From Meloidogyne chitwoodi (lineage: Eukaryota; Nematoda; Chromadorea; Rhabditida; Meloidogynidae): DNA of 64,000 nucleotides. The stretch spans positions 1,116,001-1,180,000 of the forward strand of contig JACZZP010000005.1 in the NCBI GenBank assembly GCA_015183035.1, given 5' to 3'. Within the stretch, counting starts at the first letter, position 1; each line of letters begins with the position of its first letter. Shown piece after piece: positions 47,890 through 59,926 of this stretch. The notes under the pieces are model-generated. The model was not told the DNA's origin. It did not search any database and saw only the letters and a list, made by a program, of their open reading frames with translations. A program made the position numbers and the translations under genes.

Positions 47890-48646
47890 ATGTATTCATT
47901 AATTTTTATATTAATTTTATTATTTTCAATTAATAATTGGTCTTCACATATTTTCGGGATTACTTATGGAATGCAAATTAATAAAAGAATTAATAATAAT
48001 TTATTTGTAAAACAAAATTTTCAAATAAAAAATGTTGAAAGTTGTACTAATTTAAATGGAAATGTTCAACTTTTTGGTAAAAAAAAATAAAAAAATTTTT
48101 TTTAATATTTATTTATTTTTAATAGAATTATTGGATAGAATGTGTGGACTTTGTACTGATATGTTTTATTTACGTTCTGGATTAAAAGAAAATTGCAGGT
48201 AAATAATTAAATTAAATTTAAATAAATAAATATAAATTAAAATTGGTTTATTATCTTTATTTTTACGTCAAAAATGAAAAAAATAGCATCGATATTGAAA
48301 ATTTTGGTCTTTTAGAATATTATATTATTTAAATAAATAGTCGAAGACAAAAAAAAATTAAATTTTTGGTACCGAATTTTTTTTTATTATTTGTTCATCA
48401 GATCGAAGAAGTTTAGTGAATAAATTTTATTTTATTTTGTATATTTTAATTATAAAATATATTTTTTTTTAATAATTAATTTAAATATATTTTATTTTTT
48501 AAAGTTTTAATTGTTTTCGTAACCGTAACTTTGTTAAATGCTCCCGTCTTTTTAAACCAATTATTGGAGGAAGTAAATCATTAATAAAAGCAAATAAAAT
48601 TTTAAAAGAAATTTCAGATACATTTATTAATAATAATTATAATTAA
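47890..48646 (+). CDS. CHH/ITP-like six-cysteine secreted peptide, copy 2
   Basis: A 133-residue precursor in three exons: 47890-48076, 48126-48198 and 48505-48646. The signal peptide is MYSLIFILILLFSINNWSS. The six-cysteine domain runs from VESCTNLNG through LLDRMCGLCTDMFY, LKENCSFNCFRNRNFVKC to SRLFKP. The spacing C2-x2-C3, C4-x3-C5 and C5-x8-C6 is the CHH/ITP pattern, and both introns are at the same sites and phases as in copies 1 and 3. It is the most divergent of the three (RICELC replaced by RMCGLC). The tail after SRLFKP is longer. Secretion is inferred; function unknown. Confidence 0.78.
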
Positions 48647-51600
48647 AAAAAGTTTAAAAAATAAATTAATTTTTTTAAATTTTATTTTGTGATTATATAA
48701 TTAAATATATTTATTTTATTTACAAAATAAATATATAAAAATATTTCTTTGTTTTTATTATAATTAATTATTAAATATTTAAATTAAATAATAATAATTA
48801 ATCTTTTCTCTTCAATAAACTCCTATTATAAAACTTTAAGAGATAATTGGAAATTGTCACATTTGTAGTTTGTGATTTTTGGAGGCTTTTATAATAAAAT
48901 TATTTGGGGAAGAGAGAATGAGAGTTTAGAACATGAAAATAAACTTTAACTTAAAACTTGAATATTATAAAATGTTTAAAAAGGTTGATTTTTATTAATC
49001 AAAGTTAGTTTGTTTGGCTAGTGAAGGTAGGGGGCCTGTAAACTTCTCTAGATAATTAATATTTATCAAAATTCAATAAAAAATTATTTTTATAATTAAA
49101 AAAAACAAAATTTCAAATGTTTATTTTTTTTATTATTCCAAAAATATTCTTGTAAATATTTTTAATTAATTTATTAATACAAATTTTTAAAAGAATGATG
49201 TTTTATATTTATTTTAAAAAATTAATTCCATTTTTAATTAATTTGGATTAAATTTTTATTTTTATATTTTTGATCAAAATTAATTTTTAAAAATTGTATT
49301 AAATAATTAAATATATTAATTAATTAATAAAAATATTTTATTTTTATTTTTTGCAAAAAAATAAAATAAATATTTTATTTTTTAATTGTTACCAAAATTA
49401 GATTTTTAATTTTATTTTTATATTTTTGTTTTATCCTCCCACATACATTTATACATCTTTACAAATATATATTTTAATTATTTTGTTGAACATAATAAAC
49501 AACAAAAATTATTAGTTAATTATTTTTTATTTCTAAAAAATGTAAAAATAAATATTTATTTATTTATTTGTGTCTAAATAATATAATTTAATATATATAT
49601 TTATTATATTTTAGATATTTATAGATATTTATATTTTATTTTAGATTATATTATTATAAATTGCAAATATTTTCCAAAAAAATAAATAAAGGGTGTTGCT
49701 TTGACGAAATTAATTTAATTTAATTTTTAAAAAATATATTTATTTTTAAATATCTTAGTAATAAAATCAATTAAAATTATTTATTTTTATTTTTTATTAA
49801 TCTTTATTCATTTATTTATTTTATTAATTAATAAGCATTTTTCTCTTTAAAATTTTAATTCGTCGAATTCTTTTGCAAAAACTTTAAAAAATTAAAATTA
49901 ATTTTTCTTTTAATAAAACTTAGTAAGTTTTATTATTTAATTAATTAAATATTTAATATTTATTTTTAAAAGTTAAAAACTTTATTAATTTTTTTAAATA
50001 ATTATAAGTATATTTATTTTAAAATAAATAAAATAATAATTTAGAAAGATTAATAAATTCAAAATTATTTTATTTTTTGTACTTTTTTTTAATTTTGTCA
50101 CATTTTTTAAATTTAAAATTATTTAATATTTGCACATTTAAATAAATAAATATATTAATGCCGTCATAAATTTTTGTTTGCTTTTAAGAAGTATTATTTT
50201 AAATGACATTTTAAATATTATCCGTTCATTTTATTTTTTATATTTAATAAATTTAAAAAAAATAAAAACTTTAAAAGAAAAAAGGTTAAATTATTTTTTT
50301 AAAATATCCGGTTAAAACTTTATAAATTAAGAAAACAAACCTATTCCTTTATTTCTCTAATTTTTATGTTTTTATGATAATATATACCTAATAATATTTA
50401 TATTATATTTGGGACTTTAAATAATATAATTAAATATATAATTTATATATTTTTTTTTAAATTTACTTCCGTTAACATTTTAATAAATAATAATAATAAT
50501 AATATTATATTATTATAATAATGAAAATACAAAATTTTTGTATTTTATTTATAAATTTTCAATATTTAAATATTAAATTATTTTTTTTTTTAAATTTTTA
50601 TCTATTAAATATTTTTGATATAAATATTAATTTTATATTTCATTTAATTTTCACGCAATTTTAAAATTTTAGAAACAAAAATATTTTTTAATATAATTTT
50701 TAATATTTCGTGCAATTTGATAATTATTTTAAAGTAAAATTTTTTATTTATTTATTTGTCTAAATTAAATTTAATAATTTTTTTTTAATTTATAAAATAT
50801 TTAATTAAATAAAACATTATTTATATATAATTATAAGTATTTTAAAATTAAATATAAAAATTTAAAATAATTAATATATTTATTGTATTTTTAAAATAAA
50901 TAAATAAATATTTTTTACCTCATCGTTAGTTGCGCATTTAAATATTTTTATTTATTTTTTTATTCTTTTCTTTCGTCAATGTACTCCTTCTTCCCATTAT
51001 CCTTAGCATTTTTTTTTTTTATTTTATTATTTGCTTTTAAAAAATATTTTTTTATAAAAAAAGAATACAATTAAAATCTAAAAAAGGCCATTTTTGCTAT
51101 TGAAATATTTTTATTTAAATAAATATATAAATTTATTTAATGACCTAACAAAACGTTTAAAAGACGTAGACATAAATTTAATATTATAAAATAAATATAT
51201 TATAATATTCTTTTTTTTTATTATATTTATATTTAAAAAATGTCTCTTAATTATATTTAAAATTGTGAGAAATTAAAGAAAATTATTTTAATAAATTTAA
51301 AAATATATATTTTCCCTTAAAGTTTATTTAATATTTATTTAAATTAGAACGTCATAATAATGGACACATTACTATAAAATTAATAATTAATTTCTTAAAA
51401 TTTTATTTGCATTTAAATTTCAAAATAAATAGATAATTAAAAAATTGACATTTAAAATAAATATTTTTAGTTTAAAATTATTAGAATGTCACAATATTTT
51501 AAAAATATTTTCTCACATATTTACAAATATATTATTAAATATATGTTAATAATGCTGCTTAGCTTGAAGGGTTCATTTTTAAATTATTTTAAAATTATTT

Positions 51601-52258
51601 TAATAATATTACTTCCTTTTATTTATATTTAATTTATTTTAATATTTATAATTTATTTATTTGGCAATTAATTAATAAAATAAGGTAAATAAATTATTAC
51701 CCTTTCAATACTACTTCCGTTGACCTCATAAATTTATTTATTTATTTATTTAATTTTTTTATCATTTTTCTCTTTTTTGAACATAATTAAAAATAATTTA
51801 TATTTAGAAATACTACATTTCCGTTTAAAAAACATTTTTCTTCTTTTTGTTGACACTTTTTGATGAGAATTCTTTTATTTGTTTTTCTGCAAAATTATAG
51901 TTTAAAATTAATAAAAATAAAAAATAACAAAATAGTCGCGCAACCCCTTTTTTCTTTCATTTCTTGCCGGAAACTGCTTAAAGGCAAATATTTAATAAAC
52001 TCTTCACATATCTTTACTTATAAATATATCTTTTTTTTTTAATTTTTTATTGTTCATTATTTGCTTATTCTTATTAAATTAAATAATATTAATATAATTT
52101 ATTAAAGACTATAATTTTTGTTTTATTTTTTTATTGAATTTGCGCAATTTCTAGTAAATAAATAAATATTATTTTACTAATTTATTTATTTATTATATAT
52201 ATAATTAAATATAACTGTTTAATTATTAATTTTAGTTAAAATTTTAATTTTCTTAAAA
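48647..52258. other. Long A+T-rich intergenic stretch
   Basis: About 3.6 kb of nearly pure A+T with TTTATTTA, AATAAATA and poly-T tracts. Small patches with more G+C (48850-49060, 50920-51000, 51840-51980) contain no supported exon. I see no gene, RNA or inverted repeat. Confidence 0.45.
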
Positions 52259-52855
52259 ATGTCTTCAGAACAACAAAATAATAATAAAAATATAGGCAGA
52301 AAAATAATTAAAAATAATAGAAGAATATTAAACAACTCAAATAATTTTAATAATAAAAATTTTTATTTTTTATTAATTAATCTTTTAATTTTTACAAAAA
52401 TTGTTTATTCAACAGAAGAAGTTAATACAAAAATTGAAAATAATGAAATTTCTTCTGATTCTTGTGATATTCATGCTAATGATTCTTTACATGGTAAGAA
52501 AATAAAAAATAAAAATATTAAAAAAAAATATATATTAAAAATATTATTTACTTTAATAAAATTGAAAGTAATTTAAATATACCTATTATTTTAGCATTAA
52601 TGGATAGAATTTGTGAACTTTGTCATGATATGTATAGTCATCAACAACCAAATATGAGAGCAGATTGCAGGTAAAATAAAATAAATAAAAAATAATTTTA
52701 TTAAATAAAATTAATTTATTTAAAGATCAAATTGCTTTAGAAGTAATAATTTTAAACGATGCCTTCGTTTATTTAAACCAAAAGGAAGAAATACTTCTCA
52801 AAGGCATAAAATGCGTTTCTTAGAAGAATCATTGCAATCTTATTTAATTGTTTAA
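52259..52855 (+). CDS. CHH/ITP-like six-cysteine secreted peptide, copy 3
   Basis: A 146-residue precursor in three exons: 52259-52493, 52595-52670 and 52726-52855. A basic, Asn-rich N-terminus precedes a hydrophobic segment (FYFLLINLLIFTKIVYS), so it may be an internal signal or the true start may be later. The domain reads SCDIHANDSLHG, ALMDRICELCHDMYS, RADCRSNCFRSNNFKRC, LRLFKPKGR. It aligns closely with insect ITP (LDRICEDC, CRSDCF) and with copy 1. Intron 1 here has a normal GTAAGA donor at the position where copy 1 has GCAAGT. Probably a secreted hormone-like or effector-like peptide; this is inference. Confidence 0.82.
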
Positions 52856-53904
52856 ATAAAAATATTAAAAAGAAAATATTTTTTAATTAATTTATAACAG
52901 AATTATTATTTAACTTTTATTTAATTTTAATGAATTAAAAATATTAAATAATTCTGATATATTTAATTAAAATAATATTTATTATATATGATCTCTCTCT
53001 TTTCCTTTATTTTTTTAATTTCTTTAATATGTTTAAAATTATAATTTTTACAAAATTCTATTTTATTACAAACATTTATATATATTTTTATTTTCAATTT
53101 ATTTTAAATAATATTTAAAAGGATTATTAGTTATTATAAAAATAAATAAACGAGAACATCCGATTGGTAATTTCCCATTTTACCACGTGTGATAAAATTA
53201 AAAAAAGGACTATTAGACAAATAATAAATAAATAAAGTATACGTAAATAATAAATATATGGAAATTTTTCAAAAAATTTATAATTTTTTTGAAAAAACTA
53301 AAAAAAAACTTTATATAACATTTTTAATAAATTTATTTTTTTTAATTAACTTTTTACCTAACATTTATTTTTTTTGCATAAACCTAATAATATTGTACAT
53401 TGTTGGTTAAAGGCCAAACATTAAAAAAAAATAAATATTTTTCTAAAAATGGCAATTTATATATTTTTATTTTCTTTTTTTTTTGATAAAAAGTTAGGTA
53501 TTTCTTTTTTAATTAAATTTTTAATTTTAAATAAATTTGTCTTTATTTTAGTAAAATTGAAATTAAATTTAAAAAAAAAATATTAAAAAATCAAAAATTA
53601 ATTTAAATAAGAGAATATAAAAATATTTTTTTATAAAAGTTCATATATTATTTTAAATAAATTATTTTTTTTAAATTAAAAGGATAAAAAAAGTTTAATT
53701 AATGATTTTTTAGTCTATATTTTTCTTAATAAAAAATAAAAAAAAAATGTCGGCTAAAATTAAAAAAGTAATAATTTCATTGACAAAAAGTGAAGGGTTT
53801 ATTTAAATGTTTTTTAATTTTTAATATTGCGAAAATTAAATTTTAAGGATTAATATTATTATTTAAAAACAAAATCACTTTTATTCTTATTTTGAAAAAT
53901 TAAA
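52856..53904. other. A+T-rich spacer
   Basis: Between CHH/ITP-like copy 3 and the kinase, on the same strand, so it should hold the kinase promoter. A small patch at 53150-53190 (CATCCGATTGGTAATTTCCC) is richer in G+C. No gene is visible. Confidence 0.4.
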
Positions 53905-56400
53905 ATGAAATTTTCAAAAAATTTTGTATTTTTTGAATTTAATAATTTTATTATTATTTTATTATTTAATTTTTGTCAATCAAAAAAAAATATTGAAATT
54001 GAATTTTTAAATAAAAATAATCAACTTAGACATATTGAAGTTCAAATTGATGATAAACCTATTGGTGAAGGAACAAATGCTTGGGTATATTTAATTAATT
54101 AATTTAAAATAAATTAATTAAATTAAAAAAAGATATATTATGGAGAATTAAAATCAGAATTAAAAAGTACATATGGAAATATAATTAATGAAGTAGCAGT
54201 TAAAATATATAAAAATCAAGAAAATATTGAAGAAAATAAAGAAATAATAAATGAAATAAAAATTTTAGAAACATTTAATAATTTACCTTATAAACAAAGA
54301 GAAGGAATTATTGAACTTTTTTTTGAGTTTAAAATTTTATTTTAAAATTAATTAATTTGAGAAAATTTTATTTTATATTTTAAAAAATTTATTTAAAAAT
54401 TTTGAAACAATTTTTTATATTTTTTGTTGGTAATTAATTTAATTTAATAAATTAATAAATAATTATTTAATTAAATTAAAGTGGAAGAATAATATCAAAA
54501 TGGAATAATCCAATAGAAGAAGAAGAAGAAAATAAAAAAAATAAAAATTTAATAAATAATAATAAATCAATTATAATAGATAAAAGAATAAAAAAAGAAA
54601 ATAAAAAAGTTTTAATTTTAGAATATGGAGAAAATATGCCTGAAAAAATAAATAATATTAGAGAATATTTAGATGAAGGAAATATTTGGTTTTATGTTTA
54701 TAAAACACTTTTAGCTATTAAAGATTTACATAGATGTTAGTTTATTTGTTTTTAAATAATAATATTATTATTATTATTTAAAGTAATTATTCATCTTGAT
54801 TTAAAACCATTAAATATGGTATTTTCAAAAGATATGATAAAAATAATAGATTTTGAATCAGGACAATTTATTAAAAATGAAGAAGAAGAAAATAATATAT
54901 TAGCTAATAAAAATATATTAATTATTGACCAATATACAACACAATTATATAGAGGACCAGAAAATAATATTAAATGTTATGGAGAATTTAGTGGTGAACG
55001 AAAAGATAAAACAGACAAAGCTTATGTTAGTTTTAAATTAATTAATTAAATTATTATAATAATTATTTAAAGTTATCAACAAAATCAGATATATGGTCAA
55101 TAGGTATAACAATTTTAGAATATATTTTGGAAAGTCCTTCAATGAAAAAACATTTAGAAATATTTAAATTTTTAAGAGGAGCTATAGCAATAAATAAATC
55201 AAATAATATAGAATATTTAATAAGTAATAGTCAAATAATTAAAGAATTAAATTTCTTCTATAAAATGAGTAAAAAGGAATGGAATAAAAGATTAGAGGTT
55301 TTTTTTAAAATATTTTTTAAAATTAAAAAATAAATAGACATTAATTCTTTTATTAAATAAATATTTTAAAAATAATAATTATTATTATTTAGAGTTCATA
55401 TAAAATAACAAAAGAGACTCATGAACTTGAAATAAAAGAAGAAATTGAAAAAAGAAAAAAAGCAAGTAGTAGTAGTAGTAGTAATAATAATAATATAGAA
55501 AATAATAAAAAAATATTAAAACCATCAAAAGAAAGTTATTTATCTTATATTATTTTAATATTACAAATTCAAAAGGCACATCCTTTACTTTTTAGAATGA
55601 TAACAGCTTCATTAGAATATAAACAAGAGGATAGACCTTCTGCTTTAGGATTATTAGATTTTATGTTAGGAAAATGTTATTTTAGTCATGAAATTAAAAA
55701 AACAAAAAAATATTCAAAAAAGCCAATTTTTATTAATCCAAAATTAATTTTAAAAGAATTGGATTCATTAAAAAACCGAAAAAAAGATGAAATAAAAAAA
55801 CATAAACCTTTATTTAAAAGTGTAACTTCAATTGACAATGAAGCACTTAGAAATAATGAACAAAATGAAATTATTAATAAAATTAATGGTTTATTTATTT
55901 ATTTTTTAATTTAAATAAATAAATAAATATTTTTAGAAATAAAAGATGATGTTTCTGAATTATTAAATCAAATATTAAAATTAGAAAAGAAGGAAAATAA
56001 AGAAATTGAAAATAAATGGAATTGTTACAAGTTTATTATGTCTTGTATATGGGGGGGAAAAGATAAAACAAAAATTGATTTAAGAAGACTTAAATGGGAT
56101 GAAACAACATTTCAACATAAACCTAAGAATATTGAATGTGATACAGAAAATATAGCTAAAGTAACATTTATTAATAATAATTTAATAAAAGAAATAATTA
56201 ATTCTGAAATGAGTGGATATGAAGGAGATGCTGGTGGACGATCATCATTTTCCTTACCTACAACTCCGTTAAGAAAAGAATTTTCTTCTTCTCCCATTAC
56301 TGATTATTCAAAATATAATTTGTTAACGACACCGTCTTGGAGCCCAACACCAAAAAGAGAAGAATATTCTTCTTATGTGCAAGAATCAGATTTGGATTAA
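53905..56400 (+). CDS. Protein kinase-like protein with predicted signal peptide
   Basis: A 684-residue protein in seven exons: 53905-54084, 54133-54326, 54482-54735, 54784-55025, 55073-55297, 55393-55888 and 55937-56400. The N-terminus has a hydrophobic stretch ending FCQS (FNNFIIILLFNFCQS), a likely signal peptide. The kinase fold follows: glycine loop IGEGTNAWVYYGE, ATP lysine in VAVKIYK, catalytic loop IIHLDLKPLN (HLD for HRD), metal-binding aspartate in IIDFESGQF (DFE for DFG), LYRGPE for APE, and KSDIWSIGITILE. Residues for catalysis remain, but DFG glycine is replaced. The long C-terminal region includes a Ser/Asn microsatellite run and ends with Ser/Pro-rich sequence. Whether it is secreted and active is inference. 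Confidence 0.78.
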
Positions 56401-56582
56401 TTAATTTTATTATTTCCTCTCCATTTAACATTAATTAGTAGTTTATACACAAGTAAATTAACTTTTCTTTTAACTAATTTAAAACTGTTAGGACAAAATG
56501 TTCAAAAATAATTTAATATTGTTTAAATATATTAATTATAAAGCTAATAAATTAATTAAAAATTGTATATATATTATAAATT

Positions 56583-59500
56583 TTAAAGTAAAGTCAAAGT
56601 ATCATCGGTGGAATCATGTACTGATCCAACTCCAACCATTGTATTATCTGGGTCTCTCTCCACAATTGTTCTCAATTGTTGTTGTTGGCGTGACCGTCCT
56701 ATATCTGTACCTGAAGAAGCTACAGAGAGAGAAGAACCAACACGAAGTTGTTGACGTTGTATAGGTTGAGTACCTCCACTTGTATTTGCGATGTTTACAC
56801 AAGCAGAACGATCATGCGATTTTTTTTCATGAACCTTAAAATATATTATAATCAAAAAACAAGTAAATTTGAATTTTTATTAAAACAATAATAACTAACA
56901 TCAATAAATATCAATTTAACACTAGCATTAAAATAGTAAAACTCCTCCTCAGAAATGTAATGTTCTTTTACATCTTTTGCCCAATCGTCAATCTCACCAC
57001 AGAAATTCATATACTTTGTAAAATTTTGTCCAAAAGTTAAGATTAGACCATCCAACTTTTTCTCTAATCTAAAAAATTTTATAAAAAATATTTTTTTTAT
57101 CTATTAAAAATAATTATTTTAAATTGAGGATATTTTAAATAAAATTTACTGCTTTAGTCTTTGTCTTTGCCTTTCATCTCCCCAAAAAATAATAATTTGC
57201 AAAGTTGATTCTTCTCGAGCTGTGGAAGTACTCAATGCAGACATAACAGAAGAAAGAGTGCTTGGACGAGTAGATTTACTTTGTGATTGAAATGAACGTC
57301 TATCAGTCAAACAACGAATGGTAATAGACTAATAAATTAAATAAAAAAATATTAAAAATATATTCAAAAACTCTTCGAGAAGTATCTTGCCCCATTTTGT
57401 CAAGAAGAACAGTTCGCTTGTTAACCATAACCTCGTGGTGTGGAATCAGCTCGCCACCTCTTCCATAAATGAGAATACTAGCAAATGCACATCTTAAAAT
57501 AAAAGAAAAATATTAAAATCATTTTTCTTTTTTAATTACCTATTCCCTTTGTTTTGTAGCAGAAAACTAAATGAATTAGCTGAATTGACCAATAATTGAT
57601 AACGACCATTTGCTGATACCAAAAGATTAGTTGAGCGATCTTCTACAAAAGGAGTCACTAATGGACGGCCACCAAATCCATGAACGAGAAACTTAAATAA
57701 AATTAAAATAATTTTAAAAAAGTCAAATATATAACAAATAATTAAATTAATAACCTTATATGTAATACTTTCTGTCCTAGACTGACATTGCACACAAAGG
57801 TAGTTAACATAATGTTCAAAAGATGTGGGTGTGAACGAAATAATAATTTTCTGATAAGCATTCCATTCAAGAATTAAAGGCGCTTTCTCAATAGGACTTA
57901 TTAACTAAAAAAAAAAGAAAATAATTGTTATTAGAATTTTGATAAATTGTTCGGACCTTTAATTCGAAATCTAATAAAATAAAATGTTTATAATACCTTG
58001 AGGAAATTTTTTTTAGTTTTCATCCAACAACGAATACGTAAACGTTCATGACCATGATGAATATTGTGAATAATTAAAGTTTCTTCAGAGTCAAGTCCAT
58101 CCAAACGTCGAAAACCAAAATAAATTGTGTAACGATTGCCAGAGATAAATTGTTTTCCATTATTTCCGTTAGTGTTGAGTAGAATTGAGGAAGAAAGCGG
58201 TGATCTTTGTTGCTGTATTTGCGGAACAACATTTGAATAATTTGAATCTTTTGTTAAATCTTGGGGTATTTGTTGCTGTAATATACATTGTTGATGAGAA
58301 CTCGAAGTATTTTGTAAAATATCAGAATAAGTATTATCTGCCTTGCTTGAAACCTTAAAGAATACAAAATTCTAAGGCTTCGAGGAATAACATAACTGTC
58401 TATATAAAGCGAAATAAATCCTAGAAAACCTAGTTAGACTAATTAATTTCAGTAATTCTCCTTTCATTTTTAAAATATTGTATATAGTGAAAAAATAATA
58501 AATGAGAGTAAAAATAAAAAAATACTTGAATATGACTCAAGTCCAATTCAGATCGAGTAATTGCATATTGATGACGGAGAGCACTTTCTTCCCAACTGTT
58601 TTTTATTGAATATCGTGAAGTATGAAAAGATCCTGATGGCAAACGCAAGTAGTCTTCATGCCCCCAACGTTCATGATCCTCGTTAATTGTTTGTAAAGCA
58701 TTTTCTCCATGTTTAAAGGAGAAAGATAATTCATCAGGAGCTTCAGTGATTTTCGAAAGATTTGAGAATTGTAACCGACGAAACGAGTTACTTGAGCCAG
58801 TACGAGCAACATATGAAGATACTTGTGAAGATGTAGCATTGGACGTTAAAATATTGTTTACAGGATCAGGTAATTGAACATTTGTGGGCTCTAAATTAAA
58901 ATTTTTCTTACAAGGGACACTCACGAACTGTAACTGCGAATTTCGAATTTTTTTTTGCACTATCGTGTAGAGCAGGGTCGATAACCTATTGCCAATTTTT
59001 GGCTTTTTTGGCTCCGACCCCCAAAATAAAAAGTTACAGGGCTTCAAAGTTTGAGACTTTGGGGCAGTTTGTGTCTTAAGCAACTAATCTGAAAATAGTG
59101 TGGTTAGTAACAATGAGACGAACAGAGTGATTTTTCTCTTTCTCCACGTTAAAGGAAAATAGGTTAGCAATAGAGAAAAGGCGTTAACCCCAAAGGGTAT
59201 CGAACCCACCCGTTTAACCAACAAGCCGGGAACACTACCACTGCACCACAACGACAACAAACAAAATTTTTTTTATTTAATTTATATAGTAAGAAAGATG
59301 AATTGTATGGCTTGTTAATTTACGGAGGACTCAAGTGGTCTAACTTTGAAGCCCTATAACTTTTTATTTTGGGGGTCGGAGCCAAAAAAGCCAAAAATTG
59401 GCAATAGGTTATCAACCCTACTCTACACGATAGTGCAAAAAAAAATTCGAAATTCGCAGTTACAGTTCGTGAGTGTCCCTTGTTAAACATGCAACAATAA

Positions 59501-59791
59501 AGGCGCCATTTTATGTTTTTGCATGAAAAATATGGGCCAATAAAAAAATAGCTTTAAAACCAGTTAGGTTTAGAGAAATAAAACAAAACTTAACAAATTA
59601 AAAAACATATTGATCACTTCAATTTATATTAAAAATATAAATATACCTATTGCCTCAACATTCTCTTCAAATTCTTCATCATCTGAATTTTCATTATTAT
59701 CAAAAAATTCATTGTCATCATCATCTTCAGAATCACGAATATTTCCACAATTACTGGTAGTAGTTCTATTAACATTAGATTTGTCAGCCAT
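56583..59791 (-). CDS. Probable SPD-2/CEP192-like centrosome protein
   Basis: A 629-residue protein in nine exons: 59791-59647, 58890-58526, 58353-57997, 57904-57755, 57691-57540, 57492-57372, 57328-57150, 57068-56900 and 56834-56583. An acidic Asp/Glu-rich start is followed by Ser/Gln-rich linkers, then a beta-rich region with SEETLIIHNIHHGHERLRIR, KIIISFTPTSFEHYVNYLCV, KFLVHGFGGRPLVTPF, SFSFLLQNKGNRCAFASILI and LQIIIFWGDERQRQRLKQ. These resemble the tandem MSP/ASH-like domains of CEP192/SPD-2, including the HGYGG and NTGSRAAF blocks and the FGGDE..RQQ motif. SPD-2 organises pericentriolar material. The match is by recall of motifs, so another ASH-domain protein is possible. It begins 135 bp after NUP107 on the same strand, and intron 1 contains a 572-bp TIR element. 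Confidence 0.6.
58911..59482. mobile_element. TIR element with tRNA-like centre in SPD-2-like intron 1
   Basis: A 572-bp element whose arms of about 140-150 bp are almost perfect inverted repeats (CAAGGGACACTCACGAACTG ... and its complement at 59463-59482). It is flanked by TTA on both sides (58908-58910 and 59483-59485), consistent with a 3-bp duplication as in PIF/Harbinger elements. The left end lies only 18 bp from the 3' splice site at 58891. The loop between the arms contains a tRNA-like sequence (separate entry). Confidence 0.82.
59186..59255 (-). other. tRNA-like segment with A and B boxes
   Basis: On the minus strand TGGTGCAGTGGTAG (59249-59236) is an A box very like that of tRNA-Gly, and GGTTCGATACC (about 59208-59198) is a B box, with ordinary tRNA spacing. 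Acceptor-stem pairing is not convincing, so this is a tRNA-derived piece or relic in the centre of the TIR element, not a called tRNA gene. Confidence 0.55.
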
Positions 59792-59926
59792 GCTCTTTAT
59801 AAAATTGTTATAAAATGATTAAAATAAATAGACAAATTAAAAACAAAAAGCAAATAAAACTTTTATATTTTTAATACTATTCTTGAATTAAATTTTATGC
59901 AGATTGAAAAACAACAAAAAATAAAA

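Noticed and set aside
58439..59083. 214-codon minus-strand open frame
   Set aside because: Its first part reads through the arm of the TIR element at 58911-59482. The real exon starts at 58890 after the AG at 58891; the open frame upstream is chance.
59186..59255. Functional tRNA gene
   Set aside because: A and B boxes are good but the ends do not pair into a 7-bp acceptor stem and the segment is inside a TIR element.
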